DNA from: an uncultured Prevotella sp.
GTDB lineage: Bacteria > Bacteroidota > Bacteroidia > Bacteroidales > Bacteroidaceae
Assembly (NCBI GenBank): GCA_944320355.1
Contig: CALUHC010000022.1
Location: 62,001 to 126,000, forward strand
DNA: 64,000 bases
Direction: 5' to 3'
The position numbers and the translations under genes are program-made. Below the pieces are notes generated by a model that made no database searches, was not told the origin of the DNA, and worked only from the letters and a program-made list of their open reading frames with translations. Positions 1-8,550 of the stretch are shown here, in pieces; the first letter of the stretch is position 1; the number at the start of each line of letters is the position of its first letter.

Positions 1-14
1 TGGCAAAAGTAACT

Positions 15-42
15 CTTTTTTGGCGGTTGGCCAAAGAAAAAG
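15..42 (-). terminator. possible weak terminator after dinB
   Basis: The arms TTTGGC and GCCAAA pair around a 5-nt loop, flanked by T- and A-rich tracts, about 70 nt downstream of the dinB stop. The stem is short, so this is tentative. Confidence 0.3.
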
Positions 43-111
43 CGCAAAAAGTGTGCCTGCGCTTCCTATTCGGCGGTTGTCCGTGGCGGTATGTGCTGGG
101 CGGCTCTTGCT

Positions 112-1203
112 TCAGTCTTCGAATTCGAGGTAGCCTTCCACCCATTCCGCGCGGTGCAGTTCGGCTTCGGGCGACGGGTTTGACACTGCCAGCCCTATGA
201 GCCTTATGGGATGGGTGGCTGACACTTCGACCTGTTTGAGCAGCCGTTTTGCCGGGGCTAGAATGTCGTCTTTGGTCTGCAGGACATTGTGGAGAGTGAT
301 GCTGCGCGTTATCTGCGTGAAGTCGCCGTACTTCACTTTGAGCGTCAGCGTGTGGCCTTCGAAGTGCCCTTTGGCTATGCGCTCCACGAGTTCGAGCACA
401 GTGTGGTAAAGCTCTATCAGTGCCGTGGAGCGCAGTCCGGTGTCGCTTTCGAGTGTGTGCTCGCACCCGACAGACTTTCTTACGTATTCCGTCTCCACGG
501 GGCGGTTGTCCACTCCGCGCGCAAAGTCGTAGTATGTGCGCCCCATCTTGCCGAACACTTCGGTGAGATGGGCCAGCGAGCATTTCCTGAGGTCGGCCCC
601 GGTGAAGATTCCCATGTAGTGCATCCGGTTGGCTGTGCGCGGCCCCACGCCCCAGAACTGCTCTATCTTCAGTCCCGCTATGAAGTCGAGGGCGCGGTCG
701 GGGTGTATCACTGTCATGCCGTCGGGCTTGCGGTAGTCTGAGGCTATCTTGGCCAGGAACTTGTTGTACGACACGCCTGCCGATGCCGTCAGCCCGAGTT
801 CGCTGCGTATGCGCTGCCTTATCTCGCGGGCGATGTCCACCGCTAGGTCGACGCCGCGCTTGTTTTGTGTCACGTCGAGAAAGGCTTCGTCTATCGACAG
901 TGGCTCGATTAGGTCTGTGTAGTCATGGAATATGGCGTGGATTTGCTCAGACACGGCCTTGTAGGCCTCGTGGCGGCCGTTCACTATGACGAGTGTGGGG
1001 CAGAGGCGCTTGGCCCGTGTCATGGGCATGGCCGACCGGACGCCATAGCGGCGGGCCTCGTAGCTGGCCGTGGACACCACCCCGCGCGGCCCGTCGTGGC
1101 CCACGGCCACGGGCAGTCCGCGCAGTTCGGGGCGGTCGCGCTGTTCAACGGATGCGAAAAATGCGTCCATGTCTATGTGTATTATCTTGCGCTCGGCGGT
1201 CAT
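112..1203 (-). CDS. dinB: DNA polymerase IV (Y-family translesion polymerase)
   Basis: A 363-aa Y-family polymerase that copies past damaged bases in the cytoplasm. The palm starts with HIDMDAFFASVEQ (metal ligand Asp11) and holds the second catalytic pair in LSIDEAFLD (Asp105, Glu106). The fingers motif YEARRYGVRSAM and a helix-hairpin-helix thumb (FWGVGPRTANRM) follow, then the little-finger domain. Length matches the family (about 350-365 aa). The ATG overlaps the TGA of the upstream phosphopantetheinyl transferase by 4 nt, which fixes the start and shows translational coupling. It is the last gene of a rmuC-PPTase-dinB group, so two DNA-repair genes flank a biosynthetic one. No beta-clamp motif was examined in detail. 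Confidence 0.95.
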   Translation of the reverse strand: MTAERKIIHIDMDAFFASVEQRDRPELRGLPVAVGHDGPRGVVSTASYEARRYGVRSAMPMTRAKRLCPTLVIVNGRHEAYKAVSEQIHAIFHDYTDLIEPLSIDEAFLDVTQNKRGVDLAVDIAREIRQRIRSELGLTASAGVSYNKFLAKIASDYRKPDGMTVIHPDRALDFIAGLKIEQFWGVGPRTANRMHYMGIFTGADLRKCSLAHLTEVFGKMGRTYYDFARGVDNRPVETEYVRKSVGCEHTLESDTGLRSTALIELYHTVLELVERIAKGHFEGHTLTLKVKYGDFTQITRSITLHNVLQTKDDILAPAKRLLKQVEVSATHPIRLIGLAVSNPSPEAELHRAEWVEGYLEFED

Positions 1204-1763
1204 CTCTCAGTGCAAATGGTGAACACGTAGCCCCGTTCCTCGTTCACGGTGGTGGCAAAGCGGGCTGTGCATCCGCAGAGCACGCCCTTCAGCTCGCGGC
1301 GTATGCCCTCGCCGGTCAGCTTGAGCAGGCTTTCCTTCATGGTCCACAGGCGGATGAAGGCCACGTCGGGGCGCGGGTCGGCCGTGACTGATGCCAGTTC
1401 GCCGGCGTTGAGCACGCGCTCTGCCAGCCGTTCCTTGAAGGGGCGTATGCGCTCTATGTCGGCTCCCACCGGCTCGCTGCCTATGGCGCACAGGGCGGCC
1501 GCGGGGCAGTGGCTGAGGCTGAAGTGAATGTCGGGGCGGCCTGCGATGAACGGTTTGCCGCCGTCTGCGTAGCCGAACTCTGGCGGCTCTGCGATGCCGT
1601 ACTCGGCTCTGAGCCCCTGCCACAGCAGCATATATGCCGCGGCGCACAGGCGGCGGTCTGTGTCGTGGCGGTGGCGCAGGGCCTGCTCGCGCCGCCATGC
1701 TGGCAGCTGCCTGAGGGCTGCCGCGAGGTCGAAAGAGCTGATGTCGTCGTTGATGTAGAGCAT
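1200..1763 (-). CDS. 4'-phosphopantetheinyl transferase superfamily protein
   Basis: A 187-aa enzyme of the Sfp/AcpT type, which moves the phosphopantetheine arm of CoA to a serine of a carrier protein. The magnesium-binding motif GADIER is at residues 100-105 (Asp102, Glu104) and the second signature WTMKES at 140-145. SLSH at 82-85 also fits the family. Length is at the short end of the Sfp group (about 190-240 aa). It starts 83 nt after rmuC and its stop overlaps dinB. No carrier protein or NRPS/PKS gene is in the window, so its target is unknown; in Bacteroidetes it could be the main activator of acyl carrier protein or an accessory one. Confidence 0.88.
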   Translation of the reverse strand: MLYINDDISSFDLAAALRQLPAWRREQALRHRHDTDRRLCAAAYMLLWQGLRAEYGIAEPPEFGYADGGKPFIAGRPDIHFSLSHCPAAALCAIGSEPVGADIERIRPFKERLAERVLNAGELASVTADPRPDVAFIRLWTMKESLLKLTGEGIRRELKGVLCGCTARFATTVNEERGYVFTICTER

Positions 1764-1846
1764 GGGCGTGGTGGGAATGGGGTGGAGTGGGTGGGTTTCT
1801 TAGGCTTCTTAGGCGGCCTATAGATGCCTGAAGGCGGCCTGAAGGG

Positions 1847-3259
1847 CTATTCCTCCTGCCCGTCTTCCGGCTTTTCTGCCTTTTCGAGCAGTGCTTCGCG
1901 CGGTTGCGGAATCTTGCGGTTGGGGTTCTCCTTCGCGCCGAGGTCAATCAGTTCGCGGCCTTTCTTGACCACGCTCTGGTTGCCGCTCACGAGCTTGTTG
2001 TCGGCAAAGTCGTAAGCCTTGCGTGCCTTCTCTATGGCCTCGCCGAGGTCTTTGTACCGCTTTATGAAGTCGCCGAGGCGGTCTATCAGCTGCTCCGCCA
2101 GCCCGAACACGCGCTCCTGGTTCTCTGCCTGCTGGTTCTGCACCCACGCAATGTGTATGATGTGCAGTATGCCGAGCAGGTTCTGCTCGCCCGTTATGAA
2201 CACTTTGCGCTCGAAGGCGTCTCGCCACAGCGTGGGGTCGTTGGCCAGGGCGAGCTGTAGCGACGACTCGAACGGCACGAACATGATGACGAAATCGACG
2301 GCCTCGCGCGGCGACTTGACGTACTTGCTGTAGTCCTTGCGGGCCAGTTCGTTGGCGTGCTGGCGCACGCTCTTTATGTGTTCCTGCAGGTAGCGGTCTC
2401 TCTCCTCGGGCGTGGTGGCGTTGACATAGCGCTCGTAGGCCACGAGCGACACCTTCGAGTCTATTATCGCGTCCTGCCCCTGCGGGTAGTGCAGTATGAC
2501 GTCGGGCTGCATCTCGCGCCCTGTCTCGTCGTTTTTCAGGGCGCGGCCCATGTCGTCGCGCAGCCGTGCCTGCACTTCGTAGTGAATGCCTTCGGTCAGC
2601 CCCTGCGAGGCGAGCAGGTCGCCGAGTATGATTTCGCCCATGTTTCCGGCGGCCTTGTTGTCGCGGCGCAGCACGTTGGCCAGGCTCTCCGCTTTCTCGC
2701 CTATCTTCTGGCTGCTCTCCATCATGAGCCTTATCTGCTCGCGCAGCGAAGCCGAGTTGCGCTCGGAGTCCTTCATGCTCTCGCCTATGGCGCGGCGCAC
2801 CTCGCCTATGGCATCCTTGAGCGGCTGTGTGATGTTGCCCATGCTCTCGGTGTTTTGCTCCTTCAGCTTGGCCGCGCTTTGCTCCAGCAGCCGCCCCGCC
2901 ATGTTGGCAATCTCCTCCTTGGCCACGCGCAGCTGCTCGTTGAACCGCTCGTTGTTCAGGCGCATCTCTTCGGCGGCGTGCTTCCGCAGCAGCTCCGTCT
3001 CGTGCTGCAGGGCCTCGGCTCTGGCGCATACGGCCTTGTTCTCGGCCTCGGCCTGCGCCAGTTGCTTGTCCCGCTCCTGCAGCTCGTCTTTCTTCTCCTG
3101 CAGCAGTCCGCTGACGAGTCGCAGCTCGGTGGTGCACTTCTCAAGTTCTATCTCAAGCCGTGCTGTCTCTTTTCTGGCTTTCAGCAGGCGGCGCTCAGCG
3201 AGAGCCACGGCGGCAATGAGGATGGCGCTGATGCCTGCCAATATATATATCGCTATCAT
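1847..3259 (-). CDS. rmuC: DNA recombination protein RmuC
   Basis: A 470-aa RmuC-family protein. An N-terminal membrane segment (residues about 1-20, IAIYILAGISAILIAAVAL) is followed by a long coiled coil (about 25-170) rich in Glu, Lys and Gln, and then the RmuC domain, a restriction-endonuclease-like fold with PDVILHY and IIDSKVSLVAYERY. RmuC limits recombination between inverted repeats in E. coli, which is notable given the many inverted repeats here. An in-frame start lies 57 nt further upstream (3316), but a TAATTTTG promoter box at 3281-3288 falls inside that extension. The ATG at 3259, which opens the membrane anchor, is therefore preferred. Confidence 0.92.
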   Translation of the reverse strand: MIAIYILAGISAILIAAVALAERRLLKARKETARLEIELEKCTTELRLVSGLLQEKKDELQERDKQLAQAEAENKAVCARAEALQHETELLRKHAAEEMRLNNERFNEQLRVAKEEIANMAGRLLEQSAAKLKEQNTESMGNITQPLKDAIGEVRRAIGESMKDSERNSASLREQIRLMMESSQKIGEKAESLANVLRRDNKAAGNMGEIILGDLLASQGLTEGIHYEVQARLRDDMGRALKNDETGREMQPDVILHYPQGQDAIIDSKVSLVAYERYVNATTPEERDRYLQEHIKSVRQHANELARKDYSKYVKSPREAVDFVIMFVPFESSLQLALANDPTLWRDAFERKVFITGEQNLLGILHIIHIAWVQNQQAENQERVFGLAEQLIDRLGDFIKRYKDLGEAIEKARKAYDFADNKLVSGNQSVVKKGRELIDLGAKENPNRKIPQPREALLEKAEKPEDGQEE

Positions 3260-3280
3260 TGCAGAGTGTGTTAGTTTCTG

Positions 3281-3288
3281 CAAAATTA
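3281..3288 (-). promoter_or_regulatory. -7 promoter box of rmuC
   Basis: TAATTTTG on the minus strand matches the Bacteroidetes -7 consensus TAnnTTTG. It lies 22 nt before the ATG at 3259 and supports that start. Confidence 0.55.
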
Positions 3289-3576
3289 ATAATTTTGCCC
3301 GATATGGCCAATACACGCGAGCAGATTTGTGGTCTGTCCGGCTGCCTGTGGTGGCGCTTCAGGAGCGTCGGCGCGCGGTGTCCGGCATAGGCTTTCCCGC
3401 CAGTGGCGCACAGGCGGATTGTGCGGGCGTGGCTGTCTGCGATCGGCATCTGGCGCAGATACGTGCGCAAGCCTGTGTTTGCGGCATCGGCCGGACTTGC
3501 GTTGCTGTTGGTGTCTATGCGCAGTAGACCGCAAGAGTGGCATCGTGCTTAACACGTTGGCGCTCAGTGTGTTGCA
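3289..3576. other. intergenic stretch without recognised gene
   Basis: The stretch is GC-rich between the rmuC promoter and the first palindrome array. Open frames exist but show no family motif, ribosome-binding site or plausible protein composition. I see nothing else. Confidence 0.4.
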
Positions 3577-3680
3577 AAAGGCTGTTGTGCCGTTTTCCAA
3601 AACGTGCCGTTTCAGGCGATGAAACGGGTCGTTTCGCAATGCAAAACGTGCCGTTTCGCAACGCGAAACGGCACGTTTTG
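3577..3680. repeat. 22-bp phased palindrome array 1
   Basis: Four 13-bp cores start at 3600, 3622, 3644 and 3666, exactly 22 bp apart, with centres TGC, GGT, TGC and GCA inside AAACG-NNN-CGTTT. A degenerate unit precedes them. The last two cores pair as a 17-bp perfect hairpin with loop AAC (3643-3659 with 3663-3679). The array lies 3' of the DUF5686 gene. Confidence 0.85.
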
Positions 3681-3709
3681 TAAAACTATGTCGCGGAGAC
3701 TGCTTACCG

Positions 3710-6247
3710 TCAGAATGTCATGCGGAACATGAAGCGCACTCCGTGCTTGTGTGCGGTGGGCAGGTTGAGGTAGTTGAACCTGTGCACATACTCCACATGG
3801 AGTATCTTGAAGATGTTGTGTATGCCGAACGACATCTCCACGTATGGTTTCTTGGGGTCCATGACATAGCAGCCCTCGGGGAACTCCATGAGCAGGGGGT
3901 CGCCGGCGTTCTGCGCCAGATAGGGGTTGTTCTTGCTCGAAAGGTCGCCCCAGAGGCATTTCACGGCTATGTATTCGCGCCACTTCAGCTTCTTTATGAG
4001 CGGTATGCGGTTGAACAGCTTGCCGTTGAGGTCCCACGATATGTCGGCGCTGACAAAGCGGTCGTTGAGGAACTCCATGTTGTTCACGAGCTGGAATGTC
4101 TGGTCCTGGATGATGTATGAAAGGTTTGTGGCGGGCATGCAGAGCAGCGGGAACGGCACCTTGTTCCACTGTACGCCGCCGCGCACATAGCAGTCCACCT
4201 TTCCCCAGCTGTTGAGCCAGAAGCGCTTGTAGATGCTGGCCTCGGAGTAGTTGTAGTTGTAGTCGCCCCCCAGCACGTCTTTCAGGCCTACCGTGTGGCT
4301 GATGGTGAACACCGGCGCGTCGAGGTTTATCTTCAGCCGGCGTTGCTTCGTGTTGATGTATGTCTCGCCGGGGGCGAAGCGCAGCTCGGCGCGCACTTCG
4401 GTTGTGCGGAACTTCACGCCGTCGGTTGCTGACAGCGGGCGGAAGTACAGGTAGCCGCAGGCCTCGTTCTCCTCGGCCTTCACGGCGACGGTGGTCTTGA
4501 AGCCCCAGTCCTCCTCGCGCTCGAAGGTCAGTTCCTGCCTGTTGTAGAACATCATCTTGTCCACCTTCGTCCATTTCAGGGCTGTGAACACGTTGTCCTT
4601 GTCGGTGTGCATGAACTTGTCGGAAGGCGAGCAAACGTCGTAGGTGGACGAGAACGTGAGCGTGCGCTTTGGGAACTCGCGCGGCAGGTATTCCTTCTTG
4701 TTGAACGAGTATGTCACTTCGCCCTTGTAGTAGTTCTTGTGGCTGTCCCACCCGCGGGCGTAGTAGCCGCTGAGGAAGAGCTGCGGGTGCAGCTTCGCGG
4801 TGGTCTGCGCGCTTACGCGGGTGCGCACTCCGTCGATGAAGTTGCTCGATATCATCGTGTTTATCGGGCCTATGTCCACCTTGCTCGGGTCGCCGGTTTC
4901 CACAAAGTTCTCCACGAGGGCCTTTGCGAAGAAGATGATATACTTGAATCCTTTTATCTGCTCAAGGTTGTGCACGAAGGCATCCATCTTGCCCTCGCTC
5001 TGTGTGAGGTGCACCTGCCTGTACTTGTTCCAGAAATCATCGTCGCGCATCATCGCGTCGGCTTCCCTCACTTCGCGGGCCTTGCCCTTGAAGAGCTGCT
5101 TTGGCAGCTCGTCGAAGGCATAGTCGCTCAGCCGCGTGGTGCGTATGACCACGGCCTTGGCTATGAAATTGGTCACCTTCATCTCGGCCACCATGTCGTC
5201 TTGCGTGAGCACCCAAGTGCCGTCGGCCAGCTTTGTAAACTGCTGCAGCACGCGCAGGTTCTCGACGAAGTTGACGTCGCTGCGCTTGGGGATGGTGAGC
5301 TCGCAGCGTTTCACCTGGTATGACGAGTCGGCCATGATGTATATGTCGCCGCGGAAGCCGAAGTCCTGCTGGTTGTTGGGCAGGAAGTGCAGGTGGAAGC
5401 ACTTGTCGCGGTCCACGTAGACGGTGTCCTCGATGTAGAAACGGTAGAAGGCGATGGCGTCCTTTCCTATCGGCGAGGTGAACGGATACTGCAGCAGGCG
5501 CACCTGGTCGTCGTAGATGTTGACGTCGGTGAACACGTCCTTTAGGGCCACGGTGAGTATGTTGCCCGTCTGGAACAGGTCGTTCACGCCGCTGGAGTTC
5601 TGCCCCTTGATGATGTCTTTTTCGTTGTGGGGGTCCTTGCGGTATATTTTCTGCGTCACGGTCTCGTCGACCGAGAGCGGCAGTATGAGCTTTCCGTTGT
5701 ACTGGCACTTCTCCACCTGGTCCTTGAGCCACGGCATCTTCTTGAACCTTGGCGTCTCCAGCTTCTCGGGTGTGATGTCGTTGATGGCCAGTGTTATCTT
5801 CTGGTACTTGTTGTATTGGTAATAGTCGCGGTTCTTCAGGTCGGTGAGCTTCTTTGCGGCGATGACTTTCTTCATCAGTTCCACCGCCGGGTTGTTCTTG
5901 CGGCTGTACTTGCCGCGCTTGGACCTCACCGTCACTTCCTTCAGCGAGCGCGTGTCTGGTTTCAGCCTTATGTCGAGCCTTGACTTTGTTTTAGGCCCTA
6001 TGGTGACGGTCTGCGGCAGGTAGCCGACAGAGCTGAACGTGAGCTGCCAGCCGTTGTGGCGCTCTATGGTGTAATGGCCGCTGAGATTCGAGGCCACGGC
6101 GACGTTATGGCTGCGGTAGATCACGCTGGCATACGGTATGCTGTCGCCGGTGGCATCATCAATGATATAGCCGGAGATCTGCGCTTTAAGCGGCAGTGCC
6201 ACAAATAAAAGCAGCAACAGGAAGTATGTTATTCTGTTTATTCTCAC
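3710..6247 (-). CDS. DUF5686 / carboxypeptidase-regulatory-like outer-membrane protein (paralogue 1)
   Basis: About 845 aa. A signal peptide (MRINRITYFLLLLLF... ending LKAQ) leads into a carboxypeptidase-regulatory-like beta-sandwich (ISGYIIDDATGDSIPYASV, residues about 24-105) and then the DUF5686 region (VTVRSKRGKYSRKNNPAVEL onward). The C-terminal half alternates aromatic and polar residues and ends GVRFMFRMTF, a beta-barrel-like aromatic terminus, so outer-membrane location is likely. Function is unknown. No ATG fits: GTG at 6247 gives the best signal peptide and TTG at 6262 is an alternative. It follows the inositol-phosphate synthase gene by about 200 nt. It is a clear paralogue of the protein at 19825-22224, sharing RKNNPAVELMKKVIAAKK and FGFRGDIYI. 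Confidence 0.85.
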   Translation of the reverse strand: MRINRITYFLLLLLFVALPLKAQISGYIIDDATGDSIPYASVIYRSHNVAVASNLSGHYTIERHNGWQLTFSSVGYLPQTVTIGPKTKSRLDIRLKPDTRSLKEVTVRSKRGKYSRKNNPAVELMKKVIAAKKLTDLKNRDYYQYNKYQKITLAINDITPEKLETPRFKKMPWLKDQVEKCQYNGKLILPLSVDETVTQKIYRKDPHNEKDIIKGQNSSGVNDLFQTGNILTVALKDVFTDVNIYDDQVRLLQYPFTSPIGKDAIAFYRFYIEDTVYVDRDKCFHLHFLPNNQQDFGFRGDIYIMADSSYQVKRCELTIPKRSDVNFVENLRVLQQFTKLADGTWVLTQDDMVAEMKVTNFIAKAVVIRTTRLSDYAFDELPKQLFKGKAREVREADAMMRDDDFWNKYRQVHLTQSEGKMDAFVHNLEQIKGFKYIIFFAKALVENFVETGDPSKVDIGPINTMISSNFIDGVRTRVSAQTTAKLHPQLFLSGYYARGWDSHKNYYKGEVTYSFNKKEYLPREFPKRTLTFSSTYDVCSPSDKFMHTDKDNVFTALKWTKVDKMMFYNRQELTFEREEDWGFKTTVAVKAEENEACGYLYFRPLSATDGVKFRTTEVRAELRFAPGETYINTKQRRLKINLDAPVFTISHTVGLKDVLGGDYNYNYSEASIYKRFWLNSWGKVDCYVRGGVQWNKVPFPLLCMPATNLSYIIQDQTFQLVNNMEFLNDRFVSADISWDLNGKLFNRIPLIKKLKWREYIAVKCLWGDLSSKNNPYLAQNAGDPLLMEFPEGCYVMDPKKPYVEMSFGIHNIFKILHVEYVHRFNYLNLPTAHKHGVRFMFRMTF

Positions 6248-6410
6248 AATCTTTAAGCTCAAATGGCGGCAAAAACAAGATTAGGCGACGAGAACGGAAG
6301 CCATGCTTGCGCCAGCCTTGTGGGCCGTGGTGTGCGTTGCGGCCTGTGTGCTGATGCAATATGCACTTAGCGGCGGCTGTGCGCAATGCGTGGCTTCCCT
6401 CTCCAAGCAT

Positions 6411-6445
6411 AAAAGATTCCGTGGCGGAGCTGCCGTCACGGAATC
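6411..6445 (-). terminator. intrinsic terminator after inositol-phosphate synthase
   Basis: On the minus strand GATTCCGTG and CACGGAATC form a 9-bp stem with additional inner pairing, followed by TTTT. It begins 8 nt after the stop of the upstream gene, so DUF5686 transcription would need read-through or its own promoter (a near-consensus TAATCTTG occurs before it). Confidence 0.65.
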
Positions 6446-6452
6446 GGCACAA

Positions 6453-7760
6453 TCAGTCAATCTCTTCGTCGGCTTCGTATCCGCCCATCTCGCGGATGGC
6501 GTTCTTCAGCATCGTGTACTGCTGGTAGAGGTTGTTCACAGCCTCCTCTCCCTTGGTGTAGTCGTGCATGGGGCTCTTCAGGAAGAAGCTGAGGAAACGC
6601 TGTATGCCGTAGCGTCCGGCGCGCGCGGCGAGGTCGCTGAGCAGCGTGAGGTCGAGCAGCAGCGGGGCGGCGAGTATGGAGTCGCGGCAGAGGAAGTTTA
6701 TCTTGATCTGCATCGGGTAGCCCATCCAGCCGAATATGTCGATGTTGTCCCAACCCTCCTTGTTGTCGTTGCGCGGCGGGTAGTAGTTGATGCGCACCTT
6801 GTGGTAGTAGTCCGTGTAGAGGTCGGGCTGCACCTCGGGCTTCAGTATGGTCTCAAGCGTGGAGAGCTTGCTCACCTCCTTGGTGTGGAAGTTGGCCGGC
6901 TCGTCGAGCACGAGGCCGTCGCGGTTGCCCAGGATGTTTGTCGAGAACCATCCGCTCAGGCCCAGGCAGCGCGTGCCGATGATGGGGGCGAATCCGCTCT
7001 TGACGAGAGTCTGGCCGGTCTTGAAGTCCTTGCCGGCTATGGGCATACGGGTCTTCTCGGCCAGTTCCCACATGGCGGGTATGTCTACGGTCGTGTTTGG
7101 TGCGCCCATGATGAACGGGGCGCCTTCGGTGAGGGCTGCGTAGGCGTAGCACATCGACGGAGCCACGTGCTCGCGGTCGTCGTCTTTCATTGCCTGCTCG
7201 AGCGCGGCCAGCGTTCCGTGAACCTTCTCGTCTACCGGAACGTATATCTCTGTGGATGCGGCCCAGATGACAACAACACGCGCGCAGCCGTTCTTCTGCT
7301 TGAAGTCGCGTATGTCCTGGCGTATGGCCTCTGCCATCTCCCAGCGCGTCTTGCAGTCCTTGACGTTGTCGCCGTCGAGGCGCTTCGCGTAGTTCTTGTC
7401 GAAAGCGGCTTTCATCGGCACAATCTTCTCAAGCTCATCCCTGACTGGGTCAATGTCCTTCTCCTTCAGGACCTCGGCGTACATGGCTGCCTGATAGGCG
7501 TTCTGGGGGTAGACATCCCATGTGCCGAAGACAATGTCGTCGAGCTTTGCCAATGGAACTATGTCGCCGTAATGCAGGTATTGCTTGTCTGCGCCGCGTC
7601 CGACACGTATCTTGTCATATTGTGTCATAGAGCCAATGGGCTTGGCCAATCCGCGGCGCGCCATGAACACGCCTGTCATGAACGTCGTGGCAACGGCACC
7701 GTTGCCAACGATCATAATACCCAACTTGCCGTCAGCCGGCTTTACATCAGTTTGTTTCAT
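6453..7760 (-). CDS. ino1: inositol-3-phosphate (myo-inositol-1-phosphate) synthase
   Basis: A 435-aa NAD-dependent isomerase/cyclase that converts glucose 6-phosphate to myo-inositol phosphate. The Rossmann nucleotide motif is GNGAVATT (residues 19-26). Further family segments include VVIWAASTE, the substrate loop KDFKTGQTLVKS, and DNIDIFGWMGYPMQIKINFL in the C-terminal half. Length fits the bacterial/archaeal-like branch. In Bacteroides an equivalent gene opens the inositol-lipid cluster (BT_1522-BT_1526, recalled, not checked). Here its neighbours are an ATP-grasp protein and a HAD protein upstream, and DUF5686 downstream. The substrate glucose 6-phosphate links it to pgi in this window. 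Confidence 0.93.
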   Translation of the reverse strand: MKQTDVKPADGKLGIMIVGNGAVATTFMTGVFMARRGLAKPIGSMTQYDKIRVGRGADKQYLHYGDIVPLAKLDDIVFGTWDVYPQNAYQAAMYAEVLKEKDIDPVRDELEKIVPMKAAFDKNYAKRLDGDNVKDCKTRWEMAEAIRQDIRDFKQKNGCARVVVIWAASTEIYVPVDEKVHGTLAALEQAMKDDDREHVAPSMCYAYAALTEGAPFIMGAPNTTVDIPAMWELAEKTRMPIAGKDFKTGQTLVKSGFAPIIGTRCLGLSGWFSTNILGNRDGLVLDEPANFHTKEVSKLSTLETILKPEVQPDLYTDYYHKVRINYYPPRNDNKEGWDNIDIFGWMGYPMQIKINFLCRDSILAAPLLLDLTLLSDLAARAGRYGIQRFLSFFLKSPMHDYTKGEEAVNNLYQQYTMLKNAIREMGGYEADEEID

Positions 7761-7842
7761 TGCAATGAATATTAAATGTAGATGTTATTTTTTTGTTTGT
7801 GAACACATCGTTTGTATGTATGGCGTGCGTTTTGCCATACGG
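7761..7842. promoter_or_regulatory. HAD-inositol synthase spacer with small hairpin
   Basis: The 82-nt gap contains GTATGGC and GCCATAC arms about 10 nt apart (about 7815-7842). There is no T-tract and no clear -7 box, so the two genes may be co-transcribed. Confidence 0.3.
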
Positions 7843-8550
7843 CTACAGCAATTCGTCGAGGCTGCCAATCACCGCGTCGGCCGCCGAGGTGTCTGCCGGG
7901 TCGGTTCCCGTCCAGCTCTCGCCGCGCATCCACACCGTGCGGCATCCGGCCAGCCGTGCCGGCACAATGTCCTTGTCGTAGCTGTCTCCCACCACGGCCA
8001 CGCGCCCGGCTTCCATGCCGAGAGCCTCCACCCCGAGGGTGAAAATGCGCGGGTCGGGCTTGCGGACGCCCACCACAGCCGATTCCACGATGCTGTCGAA
8101 GATGCCTTCGAGGCCGAACTCAGCGAGCACCGTGGCTATGTTGCCGTAGAAATTGCTCACCAGTGCCAACGGCCTCTCTGCCTTGATTGCGTCGAGCACC
8201 CTGCGGCTGCGCGCCGTCTCGGCCCGCACGGCGGCATATAGGTCGGCGAGCACAGCGTCGTGCCACAGTGCGGGGGCGAATCCCTCGTTGTGTGCGGCTA
8301 TATATTCCATTTCTATGCGTAGCTTAGCTGAGAGCGTCTGCCGGAACGTATAGTCCGGCTGTATGATGGGGTTGCGCCCCAGTTCGCGCTCTGCGTGCAC
8401 GTATGCTTCACGGAACAGCGGCTCGCCCACCGGCACCCGTTGCCGCTCATAGGCGTGCCAGATGACGCGCCCCCAATGGTGCCCGCCCGTGTCGAGCGTG
8501 CCTCCGTAGTCGAATATGCAGCCGTCGGTCTGCTCCAATATTTCTGTCAT
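7843..8550 (-). CDS. HAD-superfamily protein with a DYGGTLD nucleophile motif
   Basis: A 235-aa HAD protein. Motif I is FDYGGTLD (Asp14), motif II VSNFYGN, the lysine motif VGVRKPDPRIF, and motif IV VVGDSYDKDI. The second aspartate of the usual DxD, the general acid/base of HAD phosphatases, is glycine (Gly16). Either this branch uses another acid or it is not a standard phosphatase. I recall related Bacteroidetes proteins with the same DYGG, so it is probably a family trait. The ATG overlaps the stop of the ATP-grasp gene by 4 nt, which rejects a longer frame starting at 8670. Position before the inositol synthase suggests action on inositol phosphates or lipids (inference). Confidence 0.85.
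   Translation of the reverse strand: MTEILEQTDGCIFDYGGTLDTGGHHWGRVIWHAYERQRVPVGEPLFREAYVHAERELGRNPIIQPDYTFRQTLSAKLRIEMEYIAAHNEGFAPALWHDAVLADLYAAVRAETARSRRVLDAIKAERPLALVSNFYGNIATVLAEFGLEGIFDSIVESAVVGVRKPDPRIFTLGVEALGMEAGRVAVVGDSYDKDIVPARLAGCRTVWMRGESWTGTDPADTSAADAVIGSLDELL

Noticed and set aside
2357-3274. 305- and 313-aa plus-strand frames opposite rmuC
   Set aside because: Leu/Val/Ser-rich shadow translations with no motif; rmuC coding on the minus strand explains the region.
3643-3679. Array hairpins as ordinary intrinsic terminators
   Set aside because: No T-tract follows most stems, and several arrays lie between divergent genes where a terminator has no purpose.
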